Under the pieces are notes generated by a model. That model searched no databases. It saw only the letters and a list, made by a program, of their open reading frames with translations, and was not told the origin of the DNA. This document shows positions 33,400 to 43,502 of a DNA stretch of 64,000 nucleotides, one piece after another; within the stretch, counting starts at the first letter, position 1, and each line of letters begins with the position of its first letter. The DNA lies in NCBI RefSeq assembly GCF_013364215.1, contig NZ_CP054923.1, positions 7,130,001-7,194,000 of the forward strand. Direction: 5' to 3'. The DNA is from Verrucosispora sp. NA02020 (GTDB lineage: Bacteria; Actinomycetota; Actinomycetes; Mycobacteriales; Micromonosporaceae). A program made the position numbers and the translations under genes.

Positions 33400-36306
33400 T
33401 CAGTTCCGGGTGCTTCTGGGTGGCAGCAGACCGCCGCCACCACCACCCGGTCCTTGGCCGCCGTTGTTCGGGTCGCCACCGCCGGGACCGTTGTTGCCAC
33501 CGCCCGGGCCACCGTTACCGCCGCCTGGACCGCCGTTGCCGGGGCCGTTGTTGCCCGGACCGCCAGTGATGCCGCGCTCCAGCAGACAGGGCAGGTCGGT
33601 GGGGTCACAGTTGTTCTGCCCGGCCGGCGGCGCGGGCGGCGGAGGCGGCGGCGGTTCCTCACCGTTGCCCAGTTTGTCGTCGCCGACTCCGGTCACGTTC
33701 GGCAGGTCGACGGGGTCGGAGCTCTTCAGCGCGTCATCCATGTAGCGCTTCCACACCGCCGCCGGGAAGCCACTACCGCCGACGTTGGCGCCGTTCTTGT
33801 CGACGATGGCCGGCTTCTTCGGGTCCTTGCTGCCGACCCAGACGGCGGTGGCGACGTTCTTGTCGTAGCCGACCATCCAGGCGTGCGCGTTCTTGTCGGT
33901 GTTGTTGTGCTCCCAGGTGCCGGTCTTGCCGGCCGCCTGCCGGCCGTTACTCAGGCCGGCGTTGCTGCGGCTGGGGATCTCCTTCAGCACGGCGGTCACC
34001 TCGTCGGCGACCTCCGACCTGATCACCTGCGTGCCGCCGCCCTTCGTCAGCTTCTCACCGGCGATCTTGTCCCACTTGCCGGTCGCCTTGTTCTGCTTCT
34101 CCACCACCCGGACGAAGTGGGCCTTGTTGTACTTGCCGCTGTTGGCGAGCGTGGCCAGCCCGTTGGCGTGGTCGAAGACGGTGATCGGGTACTGCCCGAA
34201 GCCGATGACCCGGTCGAACGTCTTCTTGCCGAGGTCCTCGGGCTTGTTCTTGGTCAGGTCGTACGGCTTCGGCGGGTCGACCGACCAGATGGTCCGGATG
34301 CCGGCCCGGCGGGCGATGTCGATGACCTTGTCCTCACCGACCTGCTCGGCGATGTGGAAGAACGGCACGTTGTACGAGAGCACGGTCGACTCCTGCAGCG
34401 TGCAGGACTTGTTGCAGTTCTCCCGGACGTCCCGCCCGGCGTTGATGATCTCGTTGGCGTAGCCCTCGGGCTTGAACGGGGTCGCGTCCCAGCGCGACTT
34501 GACCGAGATCCCCTCGTCGATCGCCGCCGCCAGCGTATAGACCTTGAACGACGAGCCCGGCGGGTGACCACCGACGATGTCGCCGTTGCTGTTGGTGTTC
34601 ATCCCGGCGTAGTCGAAGTCCGCGCCGCTGTTGCCGCCGTAGTAGGCCAGCACCCGCCCGGTCTTCGGGTCGATGGAGACCGCCGCCGCCATCAGGTTCT
34701 TCGGCTGCCCGTAGAGCACCGAGCCCTTGCGGTCCGGCCGGGCCGCCTCTTCCAGGGCCTTCTGCATCTTCGGGTCGATGGTGGTGGTGATCCGGTAGCC
34801 GCCCTCACGCAGCTCGGTCACGCAGTTCGGCAACTCCGTCGCGCCGGAGTTGGAGCAGATGCCCCACTCCTCCATCTCCTTGCGCACATAGTTGATCACG
34901 TTGCCGACCGGGGTGGCGACACCGAACCCGTTGTCCTTCTTGATCTTCTGGACCTTCGGGTACTCGGTCGGCCGCTCGAGCTTGCCGGGCACGCCCAGCC
35001 AGCCCTCCTCGACCATGCCGTTGATGACGTACTCCCACCGGGACTTGGCGTCGACCTCGTTGACCTCCGGGTCGAATCCCTGGTGGGTGGCGCTGGCGAC
35101 CGGCTGTTTGATCAGCGCGGCGAGCACCGCCGCCTGTGCCGGGGTGAGCTTCTCGGTGGTGGTCTTGAAGTACGTCTGTGCCGCCGCCTCGATGCCGTAC
35201 GCACCTCGACCAAAGTAGATCACGTTGAGGTAGTTCTCCATGATCTGCTCTTTGCCGAAGTTGTCGTTCAGCTTGGAGGCGAGGATCGCCTCCTTCACCT
35301 TCCGGCCGTAGCTGTCGTCCTGAAGGTTCTCGTAGGCGTTACGGGCGTACTGCTGGGTGATGGTCGAGGCGCCCTGTCGGTCACCGCCGGAGAGGTTGTT
35401 CCAGGCGGCCCGGGCGATGCCCTTGTAGTCGACGCCGGAGTGCCGGTAGAAGTTGCGGTCCTCGGCGGCGGCGACGGCGTGCTGTACATGTTCGGGGATC
35501 TTGTCGATGGTGACGAAGATCCGGTTCTCGTTGCCCAGCTTGGCCACGACGGTCTTGTTGTCCTTGGCGTAGACCGTGGTGGAGAGCGGCAGCGGGATCT
35601 CCTTGGGCAGCACCACGTTCGTCGAGTAGTAGGTGAACCCGACGACGCCGATGCCGGCCAGCATGATGAACACCGCGAAGCTGGCGATCAGCATGTTCAT
35701 CCGCTTGCGCTTGCGGGCGCGGGACACCGCGTCCGGATCGCGGCCACCGCGACCGGGACCCGCCGGACCGCCCGGGCCGCCAGGCCCGCCGGGTCCACCG
35801 GGACCGCCGACACTGGCCCGGGCCACCGCGGCCCGGCCACCGGCACCGCCCACGGACGCCGCACCGACGCTCGCCCGGCCGGCCGACGCCGCGCCGACGG
35901 ACGCGCGTCCTGCGGGCCCGCCCGGGGCCGGGCTCACCGGCACCGAAGCCCGCCCGGACCGACCGGGGGCGGGCGAGACGGGCACCGAGGCGCGACCGGG
36001 CCCGGCCGGCGAGACCGGCACGGAGGCCCGGCCGGGGCCGGCGCGACCGACGGAGGCGGAACCGACCGACGCCGAACCGGCGGCGGAACCGCCGCGCGGC
36101 GGTACGCTCGCCGATCCGCCGACCGAGGCGCGGCCACCGGCCGAGGCACGGGCCGACGGGCCGGACGACTCCGGACCGCTCGACCAGTTGCCTCCGCGAG
36201 GATCACCACCCGGATAGCGGTACGCGTCGTCCGCCTGCCCCGGGTCGTCCTGGCCCGGAATCCGGGCCCGTCCGCGCGAGGAGCTGGGATCGCCGTACGA
36301 ATTCAT
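33400..36306 (-). CDS. Class A penicillin-binding protein (transglycosylase/transpeptidase)
   Basis: This 968-residue bifunctional enzyme makes and crosslinks peptidoglycan. Residues 1-200 are Gly/Pro/Ser-rich and disordered, with ASVPVSPA-type repeats. One membrane anchor lies near 205-225 (IASFAVFIMLAGIGVVGFTY). The GT51 domain has AAAEDRNFYRHSGVDYKG and GASTITQQYARNAY (about 313). The transpeptidase has GSSFKVYTLA (SxxK, about 584), SYNVPFFHIA (SxN) and KTGTWEHNN (about 790). The tail is Gly/Pro/Asn-rich. It resembles PonA1 of mycobacteria in locus and layout. Starts at ATG 36306. Confidence 0.95.
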   Translation of the reverse strand: MNSYGDPSSSRGRARIPGQDDPGQADDAYRYPGGDPRGGNWSSGPESSGPSARASAGGRASVGGSASVPPRGGSAAGSASVGSASVGRAGPGRASVPVSPAGPGRASVPVSPAPGRSGRASVPVSPAPGGPAGRASVGAASAGRASVGAASVGGAGGRAAVARASVGGPGGPGGPGGPGGPAGPGRGGRDPDAVSRARKRKRMNMLIASFAVFIMLAGIGVVGFTYYSTNVVLPKEIPLPLSTTVYAKDNKTVVAKLGNENRIFVTIDKIPEHVQHAVAAAEDRNFYRHSGVDYKGIARAAWNNLSGGDRQGASTITQQYARNAYENLQDDSYGRKVKEAILASKLNDNFGKEQIMENYLNVIYFGRGAYGIEAAAQTYFKTTTEKLTPAQAAVLAALIKQPVASATHQGFDPEVNEVDAKSRWEYVINGMVEEGWLGVPGKLERPTEYPKVQKIKKDNGFGVATPVGNVINYVRKEMEEWGICSNSGATELPNCVTELREGGYRITTTIDPKMQKALEEAARPDRKGSVLYGQPKNLMAAAVSIDPKTGRVLAYYGGNSGADFDYAGMNTNSNGDIVGGHPPGSSFKVYTLAAAIDEGISVKSRWDATPFKPEGYANEIINAGRDVRENCNKSCTLQESTVLSYNVPFFHIAEQVGEDKVIDIARRAGIRTIWSVDPPKPYDLTKNKPEDLGKKTFDRVIGFGQYPITVFDHANGLATLANSGKYNKAHFVRVVEKQNKATGKWDKIAGEKLTKGGGTQVIRSEVADEVTAVLKEIPSRSNAGLSNGRQAAGKTGTWEHNNTDKNAHAWMVGYDKNVATAVWVGSKDPKKPAIVDKNGANVGGSGFPAAVWKRYMDDALKSSDPVDLPNVTGVGDDKLGNGEEPPPPPPPAPPAGQNNCDPTDLPCLLERGITGGPGNNGPGNGGPGGGNGGPGGGNNGPGGGDPNNGGQGPGGGGGGLLPPRSTRN

Positions 36307-36503
36307 TCCTCACACCCTGCCGTCGCGGTGGGGCGCACTCGCACCGCCACCGGTTTGCCGTGAGTTGGGACACCCCGAGCGCGGGGCACGGGGGTGCCGC
36401 CGCATCAGTGCCACATCCGAATCATTCGGACTATTCAGACCTACAAGCCGTCGGTCACCCCGGTCGCGTGCAGTACGGCCGGGGCCGGCCGATCGAGCTC
36501 GAA

Positions 36504-36959
36504 TCACCGTTGCGCCTCTCGCCTTCGCCGGGCACCCGCTCCACTCGCGGCAGCCACTCCACCCGGCGTCTCCTGCTCCGACTCGCCACCGGTCAACCCG
36601 TCCCGCCCGAGCAGGTACTGCTCGACGAGATGGTTCCAGTCACAGCCGAGACACACCTCCACCACGAAGACCTGGAACTCACGCAGCGTCATTGCCAGCA
36701 CGGACAGCTCCGCGACCGTGCGGGCCTGGCCGGCTGACTGCTTGAGCTCGTCGCCATAAATGTAATGGACGTGCGTGAGGTTCTCGCTCCGGCAAATCGG
36801 GCATCGCTGGTCCGTGGACTCGCCGTGGAACCGAGCCGCGTTCTTCAGGTAGGGAGACGCGTCGCACAGGTCATAGGTGCCGACGCGACCGGCGAGGAGT
36901 TCACGCAGCAGCGCTCGCTTCCGGAGCGAGTAGTCGACGACCTGGCGCTGCGTACGCAT
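36504..36959 (-). CDS. DUF5318-like protein of unknown function
   Basis: This 151-residue protein looks like the actinobacterial DUF5318 family. It has Cys pairs in CPICRSENLTHVHYIYGDEL and CLGCDWNHLVEQYLL, which probably bind a metal ion. The N-terminus (MRTQRQVVDYSLRKRALLRE) is basic and helical. The C-terminal 25 residues are Ala/Gly/Arg-rich. It lies between the PadR/ino1 block and the PBP gene, the same place as the mycobacterial homologue near ponA1 as I recall. No function is known to me. Confidence 0.8.
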   Translation of the reverse strand: MRTQRQVVDYSLRKRALLRELLAGRVGTYDLCDASPYLKNAARFHGESTDQRCPICRSENLTHVHYIYGDELKQSAGQARTVAELSVLAMTLREFQVFVVEVCLGCDWNHLVEQYLLGRDGLTGGESEQETPGGVAAASGAGARRRREAQR

Positions 36960-37068
36960 GCGGCAAAGGGTACGCGGTCTCGTCTGGCGGGGCGACCACC
37001 GTGACGATCCGTGATGAGGGGACCTCGGAGCGAGGAGTTTGCCCGCCGAGGTGTGAGACGCTACGGTT

Positions 37069-37091
37069 CGATGTATCGGCCCGATACATCG
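37069..37091. promoter_or_regulatory. PadR-type operator, perfect 11-1-11 palindrome
   Basis: CGATGTATCGG (37069-37079), C, CCGATACATCG (37081-37091) is an exact inverted repeat with the ATGT...ACAT ends typical of PadR binding sites. It lies 36 bases upstream of the PadR start, well placed for autoregulation. Confidence 0.75.
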
Positions 37092-37127
37092 CGGCGGTTA
37101 GCGCTCCACGCACAGGGTAAAGGAAGG

Positions 37128-37772
37128 ATGGCCGTGCTCGAACTCGCCATCCTCGGCCTGTTGCAGGAGGCCCCGATGCACGGCTACGAGCTCCGCAAGG
37201 AGCTCACCGCCAAGCTCGGGGCGATCCGTGCTGCGATCAGCTACGGCTCGCTCTACCCGACCCTGCGCCGGTTGCAGGCGGCGGGATGGATCACCGAGGC
37301 CGCCGAGACACCCGCCACCGCCGAGGAGGTTCCCGCGCTGACCAGCCGACGAGGTCGGGTGGTCTACACCATCACCGCGGAAGGAAAAGAACGCTTCGCT
37401 CAGCTCATCGCGCAGACCGGGCCGGAAACCTACGGCGACACCGGTTTCGGTGTGCACTTCGCGTTCTTCTCCCGAACCGACCGGGCGACCCGACTCCGCA
37501 TTCTGGAAGGTCGGCGCCGCACGATCGAGGAACGTCGCGAGGGTCTTCGCGACATGCTGGGCCGCGCGGCCGAGCGCCTCGACGCGTACACCCTGGAGCT
37601 GCAACGCCACGGCCTGGAGGCCTGTGAGCGTGAGGTCCGGTGGCTGGAGGAGCTCATCGCCAACGAGCGCTCCGGCCGTGCCCCGACGGTCCCGCACGAC
37701 GGGACGGCCGGCGGCCGACGAGATGACAACAGCCCGCCTCCGCCTGGAGAGACCAGGACAGAGCGGCCGTGA
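37128..37772 (+). CDS. PadR-family transcriptional regulator
   Basis: This 214-residue regulator has a winged-helix N-terminal domain ([53 protein letters not shown]) and a C-terminal helical dimer domain (about 120-190). The ATG at 37128 follows AGGAAGG. An in-frame extension to 37011 would read across the operator and is rejected. Its TGA overlaps a GTG (GTGA, 37769) in the ino1 frame, so it is coupled to ino1. A perfect palindrome upstream suggests it controls its own gene and ino1. The inducer is unknown. Confidence 0.92.
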   Translation: MAVLELAILGLLQEAPMHGYELRKELTAKLGAIRAAISYGSLYPTLRRLQAAGWITEAAETPATAEEVPALTSRRGRVVYTITAEGKERFAQLIAQTGPETYGDTGFGVHFAFFSRTDRATRLRILEGRRRTIEERREGLRDMLGRAAERLDAYTLELQRHGLEACEREVRWLEELIANERSGRAPTVPHDGTAGGRRDDNSPPPPGETRTERP

Positions 37773-37795
37773 CCAAGAAGAAGGAGGCACACGCG

Positions 37796-38875
37796 ATGGG
37801 CTCCGTCCGCGTCGCCATCGTCGGTGTGGGTAACTGCGCCTCGTCCCTGGTACAGGGCGTCGAGTACTACCGGAACGCCGACCCGAACGACCGCGTCCCG
37901 GGTCTCATGCACGTCACCTTCGGCGACTACCACGTCTCTGACGTGCAGTTCGTCGCGGCGTTCGATGTCGACGCCAAGAAGGTGGGCATGGACCTCGCGG
38001 AGGCGATCGTCGCCAGCGAGAACAACACCATCAAGCTCTGCGACGTGCCGCCGACCGGCGTCACCGTGCAGCGCGGCCCGACCTTCGACGGCCTCGGGCA
38101 GTACTACCGCGAGATCATCAAGGAGTCGGACGTCGAGCCGGTCGACGTGGCCAAGGCGCTGCGCGACGCGCAGGTCGACGTGGTCGTCTCCTACCTGCCG
38201 GTGGGCTCGGAGCAGGCCGACAAGTTCTACGCCCAGGCCGCCATCGACGCGGGCTGCGGGTTCGTCAACGCCCTGCCGGTCTTCATCGCCTCGGACCCGG
38301 AGTGGGCGCAGAAGTTCACCGACGCCGGCCTGCCGATCGTCGGTGACGACATCAAGAGCCAGGTCGGCGCCACCATCGTGCACCGGGCCCTCGCGAAGCT
38401 CTTCGAGGACCGGGGCGTCGAGCTGCTGCGTACGTACCAGCTCAACTTCGGCGGCAACATGGACTTCATGAACATGCTGGAGCGCAACCGCCTGGTCTCG
38501 AAGAAGATCTCGAAGACCCAGTCGGTGACCTCCCAGGTGCCGCACGAGATGGCCAAGAGCGACGTGCACATCGGCCCGTCGGACCACGTGCCGTGGCTGG
38601 ACGACCGCAAGTGGGCGTACATCCGCCTGGAGGGTCGCTCCTTCGGCGACGCCCCGCTCAACGCGGAGCTCAAGCTCGAGGTGTGGGACTCGCCGAACTC
38701 GGCCGGCGTCATCATCGACGCCGTCCGGGCCGCGAAGATCGCCATGGACCGGAAGATCGGTGGCCCGATCCTGTCGGCGTCGTCGTACTTCATGAAGTCC
38801 CCGCCTGTGCAGTACGCCGACCACGAGGCGCACGCCGCCGTCGAGGGCTTCATCACCGGTGAGGTCGAGCGCTGA
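37796..38875 (+). CDS. ino1: Inositol-3-phosphate synthase
   Basis: This 359-residue NAD-dependent enzyme turns glucose 6-phosphate into inositol 3-phosphate, which feeds phosphatidylinositol and mycothiol synthesis. It has the Rossmann motif [14 protein letters not shown] near the N-terminus, then [47 protein letters not shown] and [13 protein letters not shown]. The ATG at 37796 follows AAGGAGG at good spacing. The alternative GTG at 37769 overlaps the PadR stop and would add nine basic residues. It is probably under PadR control through cotranscription. Confidence 0.95.
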   Translation: MGSVRVAIVGVGNCASSLVQGVEYYRNADPNDRVPGLMHVTFGDYHVSDVQFVAAFDVDAKKVGMDLAEAIVASENNTIKLCDVPPTGVTVQRGPTFDGLGQYYREIIKESDVEPVDVAKALRDAQVDVVVSYLPVGSEQADKFYAQAAIDAGCGFVNALPVFIASDPEWAQKFTDAGLPIVGDDIKSQVGATIVHRALAKLFEDRGVELLRTYQLNFGGNMDFMNMLERNRLVSKKISKTQSVTSQVPHEMAKSDVHIGPSDHVPWLDDRKWAYIRLEGRSFGDAPLNAELKLEVWDSPNSAGVIIDAVRAAKIAMDRKIGGPILSASSYFMKSPPVQYADHEAHAAVEGFITGEVER

Positions 38876-38896
38876 CGCGCTGACCACCAGCAGCAC

Positions 38897-38934
38897 CGTG
38901 AAGGGCCGGGTCCACGTGGACCCGGCCCTTCACG
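38897..38934 (+). terminator. Terminator after ino1 (38-bp palindrome)
   Basis: A perfect palindrome with 19-bp arms (38897-38915 and 38916-38934) begins 21 bases after the stop; the tip bases would form the loop. Confidence 0.8.
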
Positions 38935-38953
38935 TCGTCCCGGGCGGCACTCG

Positions 38954-39012
38954 GATCGTGGCACTGTGGCTGCTCTCGGCCCGGCGTGTCGACTTCCTAC
39001 AGTGCCACGATC
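38954..39012. repeat. Intergenic inverted repeat, 14-bp arms
   Basis: GATCGTGGCACTGT (38954-38967) is the exact complement of ACAGTGCCACGATC (38999-39012), with a 31-base loop. It lies between the ino1 terminator and the ogt stop, so it may be a dispersed repeat or a terminator for ogt. Confidence 0.7.
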
Positions 39013-39022
39013 GAGGCGGTTG

Positions 39023-39502
39023 TCAGGACCAGGCGCGTTGCAGGGCCACGCGGGCCTCCAGCTCCAGCAGCTTGACCTTGCGGTCCAGACCACCGCCGAA
39101 GCCGACCAGCTTGCCGCCGGCACCGATGATCCGGTGGCACGGCACGATGACCGGGACCGGGTTGCGGTTGCAGGCCACCCCGACCGCGCGGGCGGCACCG
39201 GGATCCCCCAACCGCCGGGCCACCTCGCCATAGGTCATCGTCTCGCCGTACGGGATGAGGGTCATCTCCCGCCACACCGCCCGCTCGAACTCGGAGCCTC
39301 GGGGCACCCGCACCGGCACACCGAACTCGGTCGCCTCACCGGCGAAGTACGCGCGCAGCTCCGCCACCGCCCGCCGGGACACCTCGTCGACCGGTTCCCT
39401 CGGCGCGCCCGCCACCGCCGCGAAGTGCGTCCCGCACACGCTGTCACCCTCGGTGGCCACGGAGAAGTCCCCGATCGGCGAATCCAGCACGGTCCAACGC
39501 AT
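39023..39502 (-). CDS. ogt: Methylated-DNA--protein-cysteine methyltransferase
   Basis: This 159-residue suicide enzyme repairs O6-alkylguanine. The active-site motif VIVPCHRIIGAGG (about residues 117-129) holds the acceptor Cys. Upstream MTYGEVARRLGDPGAARAVG is the DNA-binding helix-turn-helix with the Arg finger, and FERAVWREMTLIPYG is typical. The N-terminal half is short, as in Ogt rather than Ada. The start ATG is at 39502. It appears to be a single-gene unit flanked by intergenic inverted repeats. Confidence 0.95.
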   Translation of the reverse strand: MRWTVLDSPIGDFSVATEGDSVCGTHFAAVAGAPREPVDEVSRRAVAELRAYFAGEATEFGVPVRVPRGSEFERAVWREMTLIPYGETMTYGEVARRLGDPGAARAVGVACNRNPVPVIVPCHRIIGAGGKLVGFGGGLDRKVKLLELEARVALQRAWS

Positions 39503-39579
39503 CCCGCCATTGTCCCCCAGCCGCCCACCGCGACCACGATCGCGCTCGAAACGGGATCGAGTGGTGTCCCACCACGTCC

Positions 39580-39610
39580 GATGCCCCTCGATCCGGGATC
39601 GAGGGGCATC
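39580..39610. repeat. Intergenic palindrome, 15-bp arms
   Basis: GATGCCCCTCGATCC (39580-39594) and GGATCGAGGGGCATC (39596-39610) flank one base. It lies between the ogt start and the subtilase terminator. Its function is unclear; it could be a dispersed repeat. Confidence 0.7.
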
Positions 39611-39638
39611 GGGCGATCCTGTGCACAGCGCAACGGTC

Positions 39639-39680
39639 GGCGCCCGCCGGAGCGTCCCTGGGGGCGCTCCGGCGGGCGCC
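39639..39680 (-). terminator. Terminator of the subtilase gene
   Basis: A 16-bp stem (39639-39654 with 39665-39680, loop of 10) lies 15 bases past the stop on the minus strand. Confidence 0.8.
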
Positions 39681-39695
39681 GGATGGTACGAGAGA

Positions 39696-41780
39696 TCAGG
39701 CGACGGCGAAGAAGAACTTCTCGCCGTTGCCGAGACCCAGGTCTTCCCTGCTCCAGTCGATGTTCTTGCTCGAAATCAACTGCTTGTTACCGGCCTTGCC
39801 GGCGGTGACGGCCTGCTCGTCCCAACCACCGAGGTAGATCGAGCCGTCCGCGTTGTAGTCCAGGAAGTAGAACGTCTGGTACGAGCCGGTCGACTTGCTG
39901 TTGGCGATCAGCGGTTTGGTGCCCTTGCTCGCCGCGATCACGTACCGGTTGTTGGCCAGGGCCTTCAGGTAGAAGAGGCCGTCACCCCGGTTGACCATCT
40001 GGTACTTGGTCGACTTGGTGACCGACTTGCTGGTGGCGATCAGCGGCTTGCTGCCCGCGACCACGTACCGGTTGCTCGCCTTGGCCTTGATGGTGACCAC
40101 CGGGGCCGGCGCGTCGAAGGTGAACTTCTCCGTGGAGCCGACGCTGGTCTTGCTCGCCTTCAGCGACGACTTGCCGGACTTCGCCGCGGTGACGTACTTG
40201 CCGTTGGCCTTGGCCTTGAGGCTGACCGTCCCGTCGGTGTGGTGCACGATCGTGAACTTGCCCGCCGTGACGATCGTTTTGTGACTGGCGATCAGCGGCT
40301 TGGTGCCCTTGCTCGGCGCGACGACGTACCGGCCGGTGCTCTTGGAGCGCAGCGCGACCAGCCCGCTACCGGCGTTGACGACGTCGTACCGCTGCGCGGT
40401 GCCCAGGCTCGACCCGTTGTTGACCAGTGCCTTCTTGGTGCTGGCCGCGGTGACGAACTTGCCGTTGGAGCTGGCCTTCAGGCCGTACGAGTTCCGGGCC
40501 TGGGTGACCGAGCCGACGGTGAGCAGCCGGTCCATCGAACCCTTCGGGTCGTACACCGCACCGGCGATGCCGGTGGTGACGATCCGGTCGCGAACCTGCT
40601 TCGGCTTCCACGTCGGGTTGCTCTGCAGCAGCAGGGCAGCCGCGCCGGCCACGTGCGGGGCGGCCATCGAGGTGCCGCTCATCCCGACGCTACCGGTGTT
40701 GTTGTCGTGCCGGGCCGAGACGATGCTGACGCCGGGGGCGAACACGTCGAGGCACTTGCCGTAGTTCGAGAACCACGCGCGCATGTCGATCCGGTCGGTG
40801 GCACCCACCGTGATGGCGTCCGGCACCCGCGCCGGGGAGACGTTGCAGGCGTTCTGCGACTCGTTGCCGGCCGCGATCGCGTAGGTGACGCCCGAGTCGA
40901 CGGACTTCCGCACGGCCGCATCGATCGCCGCCGACACGCTGCCTCCGAGGCTCACGTTGGCGACGGCACGCCTCGGCGCGTTCTTCATCGCGTCCTCGGT
41001 GACGAAGTTGATGCCGGCGATGACACTGTCCGTGGTGCCGAAACCGTCGCAGTCGAGCACCCGTACGCCGACGAGCTTGATCTGCTTCGCCACGCCGTAC
41101 TTGGCGCCGCCGACGGTGCCGGCCACGTGCGTGCCGTGGCCGTCGCAGTCCTCCTCCGATGCCGGCACCGGCGTGGTGGGATCCGGCTCCGTCCCGGGGT
41201 CGATGGGCTCGGCGAAGTAGTCGAACCCGATACTGGCCCGGCCACCGAAGTCCTGGTGCTTGGTGTGGATACCGGTGTCCACGATGTACGCCGTGACGTT
41301 GCTGCCCGTGTTCGGGTACTTGAAGCTCTTGTTCAGCTTCGCGGACGCCTGGTCGAGCCGGTCGAGACCCCACGACGGCGGGTTGCTCTGGGTGGCACTG
41401 GCCGACACCCGGCGCACCGGCTCCACGTAGGCCACGGCCGGGTTGGCCGCCACCTTATCGGCCTGCTGCTTGCTCATCGAGGCCGAGAAGCCGGGCAGCG
41501 CCGTACCGAAGACCTGCCGGACGTTGCCGCCGTTGTCCCGGATGAGCTTGGCGGCGATGGTCCGGACCGAGGTGTAGGTGGCCCGCTGGTCCTTCAGTAC
41601 GACGATGTAACGGCCGGGAACGACGTCGGAGCGTTCGGTGCCACGCACCTCGGCCCGCGCGGGCTCGTCAGGGGTGGTCGCCAACGCGGCTTGGCCGGTG
41701 GCGACGGTGATGATGGAGGAGGCGGTCGCGAGGGCGAGCCCGGCCGCCGCCGAGCGGCGCAGTACGCCACGGTATTTCAC
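39696..41780 (-). CDS. Secreted S8 subtilisin-like protease with fascin-like repeats
   Basis: This 694-residue exported protease starts at GTG 41780, preceded by GGGGAG. It has an N-terminal signal peptide (basic KYRGVLRRS, then hydrophobic Ala-rich, cut near QAALA). An I9-type propeptide (RYIVVLKDQ ... NPAVAYVEP) follows. The catalytic triad is intact: Asp in [12 protein letters not shown] (about 165), His in GHGTHVAGT (about 213) and Ser in [12 protein letters not shown] (about 369), with the oxyanion Asn in [10 protein letters not shown]. Residues ~430-690 hold about five beta-trefoil-like repeats ([68 protein letters not shown]), probably for surface or polymer binding. Confidence 0.93.
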   Translation of the reverse strand: MKYRGVLRRSAAAGLALATASSIITVATGQAALATTPDEPARAEVRGTERSDVVPGRYIVVLKDQRATYTSVRTIAAKLIRDNGGNVRQVFGTALPGFSASMSKQQADKVAANPAVAYVEPVRRVSASATQSNPPSWGLDRLDQASAKLNKSFKYPNTGSNVTAYIVDTGIHTKHQDFGGRASIGFDYFAEPIDPGTEPDPTTPVPASEEDCDGHGTHVAGTVGGAKYGVAKQIKLVGVRVLDCDGFGTTDSVIAGINFVTEDAMKNAPRRAVANVSLGGSVSAAIDAAVRKSVDSGVTYAIAAGNESQNACNVSPARVPDAITVGATDRIDMRAWFSNYGKCLDVFAPGVSIVSARHDNNTGSVGMSGTSMAAPHVAGAAALLLQSNPTWKPKQVRDRIVTTGIAGAVYDPKGSMDRLLTVGSVTQARNSYGLKASSNGKFVTAASTKKALVNNGSSLGTAQRYDVVNAGSGLVALRSKSTGRYVVAPSKGTKPLIASHKTIVTAGKFTIVHHTDGTVSLKAKANGKYVTAAKSGKSSLKASKTSVGSTEKFTFDAPAPVVTIKAKASNRYVVAGSKPLIATSKSVTKSTKYQMVNRGDGLFYLKALANNRYVIAASKGTKPLIANSKSTGSYQTFYFLDYNADGSIYLGGWDEQAVTAGKAGNKQLISSKNIDWSREDLGLGNGEKFFFAVA

Positions 41781-42041
41781 TAAGTGATCTCCCCGTTGTG
41801 TCGACCGTGCCGGGTGGGCAGGTCGGACGGACAGTGAACGTCTCGCTTCGGCAGGAAACCTGCTAGCGAAGAGACGTAGCAACATCATGTACGACGGACG
41901 CAACGACCTGTCTCAACCTTTCGGTCGAAACGTCGGCGTTTCGTCGTAGCGTCCTACCCCGACGGAACGAGCCACGGTGGACGTCGGGTCGGGCGGTGGT
42001 GTTCCACAGCCGCACGGCGGCAGGACGACGGCGGTCGGCGG

Positions 42042-43502
42042 TCAGCCGACGATGCCCTCCTGGCGGGCCCAGCGCAGCAGCTCGGCCTCGGCGGTGTCGC
42101 GGTCCAGCGGCCCGTGTTCCAGGCGCAGGTCCTTGAGGTGCTTCCAGGCGCGGCCCACGATCGGCCCCGGTGGTACGCCGAGCAACTCCATGATCGCGTT
42201 ACCGTCCAGATCGGGCCGGACCCGGGCCAGGTCCTCCTCGGCCTCGATCCGGGTGATCCGTTCTTCCAGCGCGTCGTAGTCGGCGGCGAGCTGGGCGGCC
42301 TTGCGCCGGTTGCGGGTGGTGCAGTCGGACCGGGTCAGCTTGTGCAGCCGGGACAGCAGGTCGCCGGCGTCGGTCACGTACCGCCGTACCGCCGAGTCGG
42401 TCCACTCGCCCCGGCCGTAGCCGTAGAACCGCAGGTGCAGCGCCACCAGCGTGGTGACCTTGGCGGTGACGTCCTTCGGGTAGCGCAGCGCCTTCATCCG
42501 CGCCTTGGTCAGCCGGGCACCGACCACCTCGTGGTGGTGGAAGCTGACCCGTCCGTCCGTACCGACCGACTTGGTGGCCGGCTTGCCGACGTCGTGCATC
42601 AACGCGGCCATCCGCAGGACGAAGTCCGGCCCGTCCTGCTCGTACGACATCGCGTTACGTACCACCGTCAGGGTGTGCTCGTAGACGTCCTTGTGCTGGG
42701 CGTGCTCGTCGATCTCCAGCTTGAGACCGGTCAGTTCCGGCAGGAAGCGCTCGGCCAGCCCGGAGTCCACCAGCAGTCGCAGCCCGGTGATCGGGTCAGC
42801 CGCGGTGAGCAGCTTGGTGAACTCGTCACGGATCCGCTCGGCGGTGATCCGGTCCAGGTCCGCCGCCATCCGGTTCATGGCCGCCTGCACGTCGGGGTGG
42901 ACCGCGAAGCGGAGCTGGGCGGCGAACCGGGCGGCCCGCAGCATCCGCAGCGGATCGTCGCCGAACGACTCGGCGGGCGTCCCCGGGGTACGCACCACCT
43001 TCGCGGCCAGGTCGGCGAGCCCGCCGTACGGGTCGGTGAACCGGTGCTCGGGCAGGCTCACCGCCATCGCGTTGACGGTGAAGTCGCGCCGCCGCAGGTC
43101 CTCGACCAGGCTGCTGCCGTACTGGACCACCGGGTTGCGGCTGACCTGGTCGTACGACTCGGCGCGGAAGGTGGTGATCTCCAGCCGCAGGCCGTCTCGC
43201 TGGCAACCGATGGTGCCGAACTCCCGGCCGGTCTCCCAGACCGCCTCGGCCCAGCCGCGCACGACGGCGAGCGTCTGGTCCGGGTGGGCGTCGGTGCAGA
43301 AGTCGAGGTCGTCACCGAGCCGACCGAGCAGGGCGTCGCGGACCGAACCGCCCACAAGGTGCAGTTCGTGGCCGGCGGCGGCGAACCGGCGACCCAACTC
43401 GTCGGCGACCGGCGAGACCCGGAGGAGTTCGGCGACGGCGTTGCGCTGCGCGGCGGTGAGTTCGCGGCGGTCGGTGGTGTGGGATGCGGCGGCTTCGGAC
43501 AT
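42042..43502 (-). CDS. cca: CCA-adding tRNA nucleotidyltransferase
   Basis: This 486-residue enzyme adds or repairs the tRNA 3' CCA end. The nucleotidyltransferase part has LVGGSVRDALLGRLGDDLDF (GGxVRD plus DxD), RRDFTVNAMAVSL and RMLRAARFAAQL. It is followed by a helical RNA-binding region and an HD domain (MHDVGKPATK, HHHEVVGA), as in other actinobacterial PcnA-type proteins. Start at ATG 43502. It diverges from murJ, a neighbour pair also seen in mycobacteria, although the genes that lie between them there are absent here. Confidence 0.95.
   Translation of the reverse strand: MSEAAASHTTDRRELTAAQRNAVAELLRVSPVADELGRRFAAAGHELHLVGGSVRDALLGRLGDDLDFCTDAHPDQTLAVVRGWAEAVWETGREFGTIGCQRDGLRLEITTFRAESYDQVSRNPVVQYGSSLVEDLRRRDFTVNAMAVSLPEHRFTDPYGGLADLAAKVVRTPGTPAESFGDDPLRMLRAARFAAQLRFAVHPDVQAAMNRMAADLDRITAERIRDEFTKLLTAADPITGLRLLVDSGLAERFLPELTGLKLEIDEHAQHKDVYEHTLTVVRNAMSYEQDGPDFVLRMAALMHDVGKPATKSVGTDGRVSFHHHEVVGARLTKARMKALRYPKDVTAKVTTLVALHLRFYGYGRGEWTDSAVRRYVTDAGDLLSRLHKLTRSDCTTRNRRKAAQLAADYDALEERITRIEAEEDLARVRPDLDGNAIMELLGVPPGPIVGRAWKHLKDLRLEHGPLDRDTAEAELLRWARQEGIVG

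Noticed and set aside
33268..36363. 1,031-residue plus-strand ORF opposite the PBP gene
   Set aside because: The composition is Val/Asp/Arg-rich without domain motifs; the minus-strand PBP accounts for the region.
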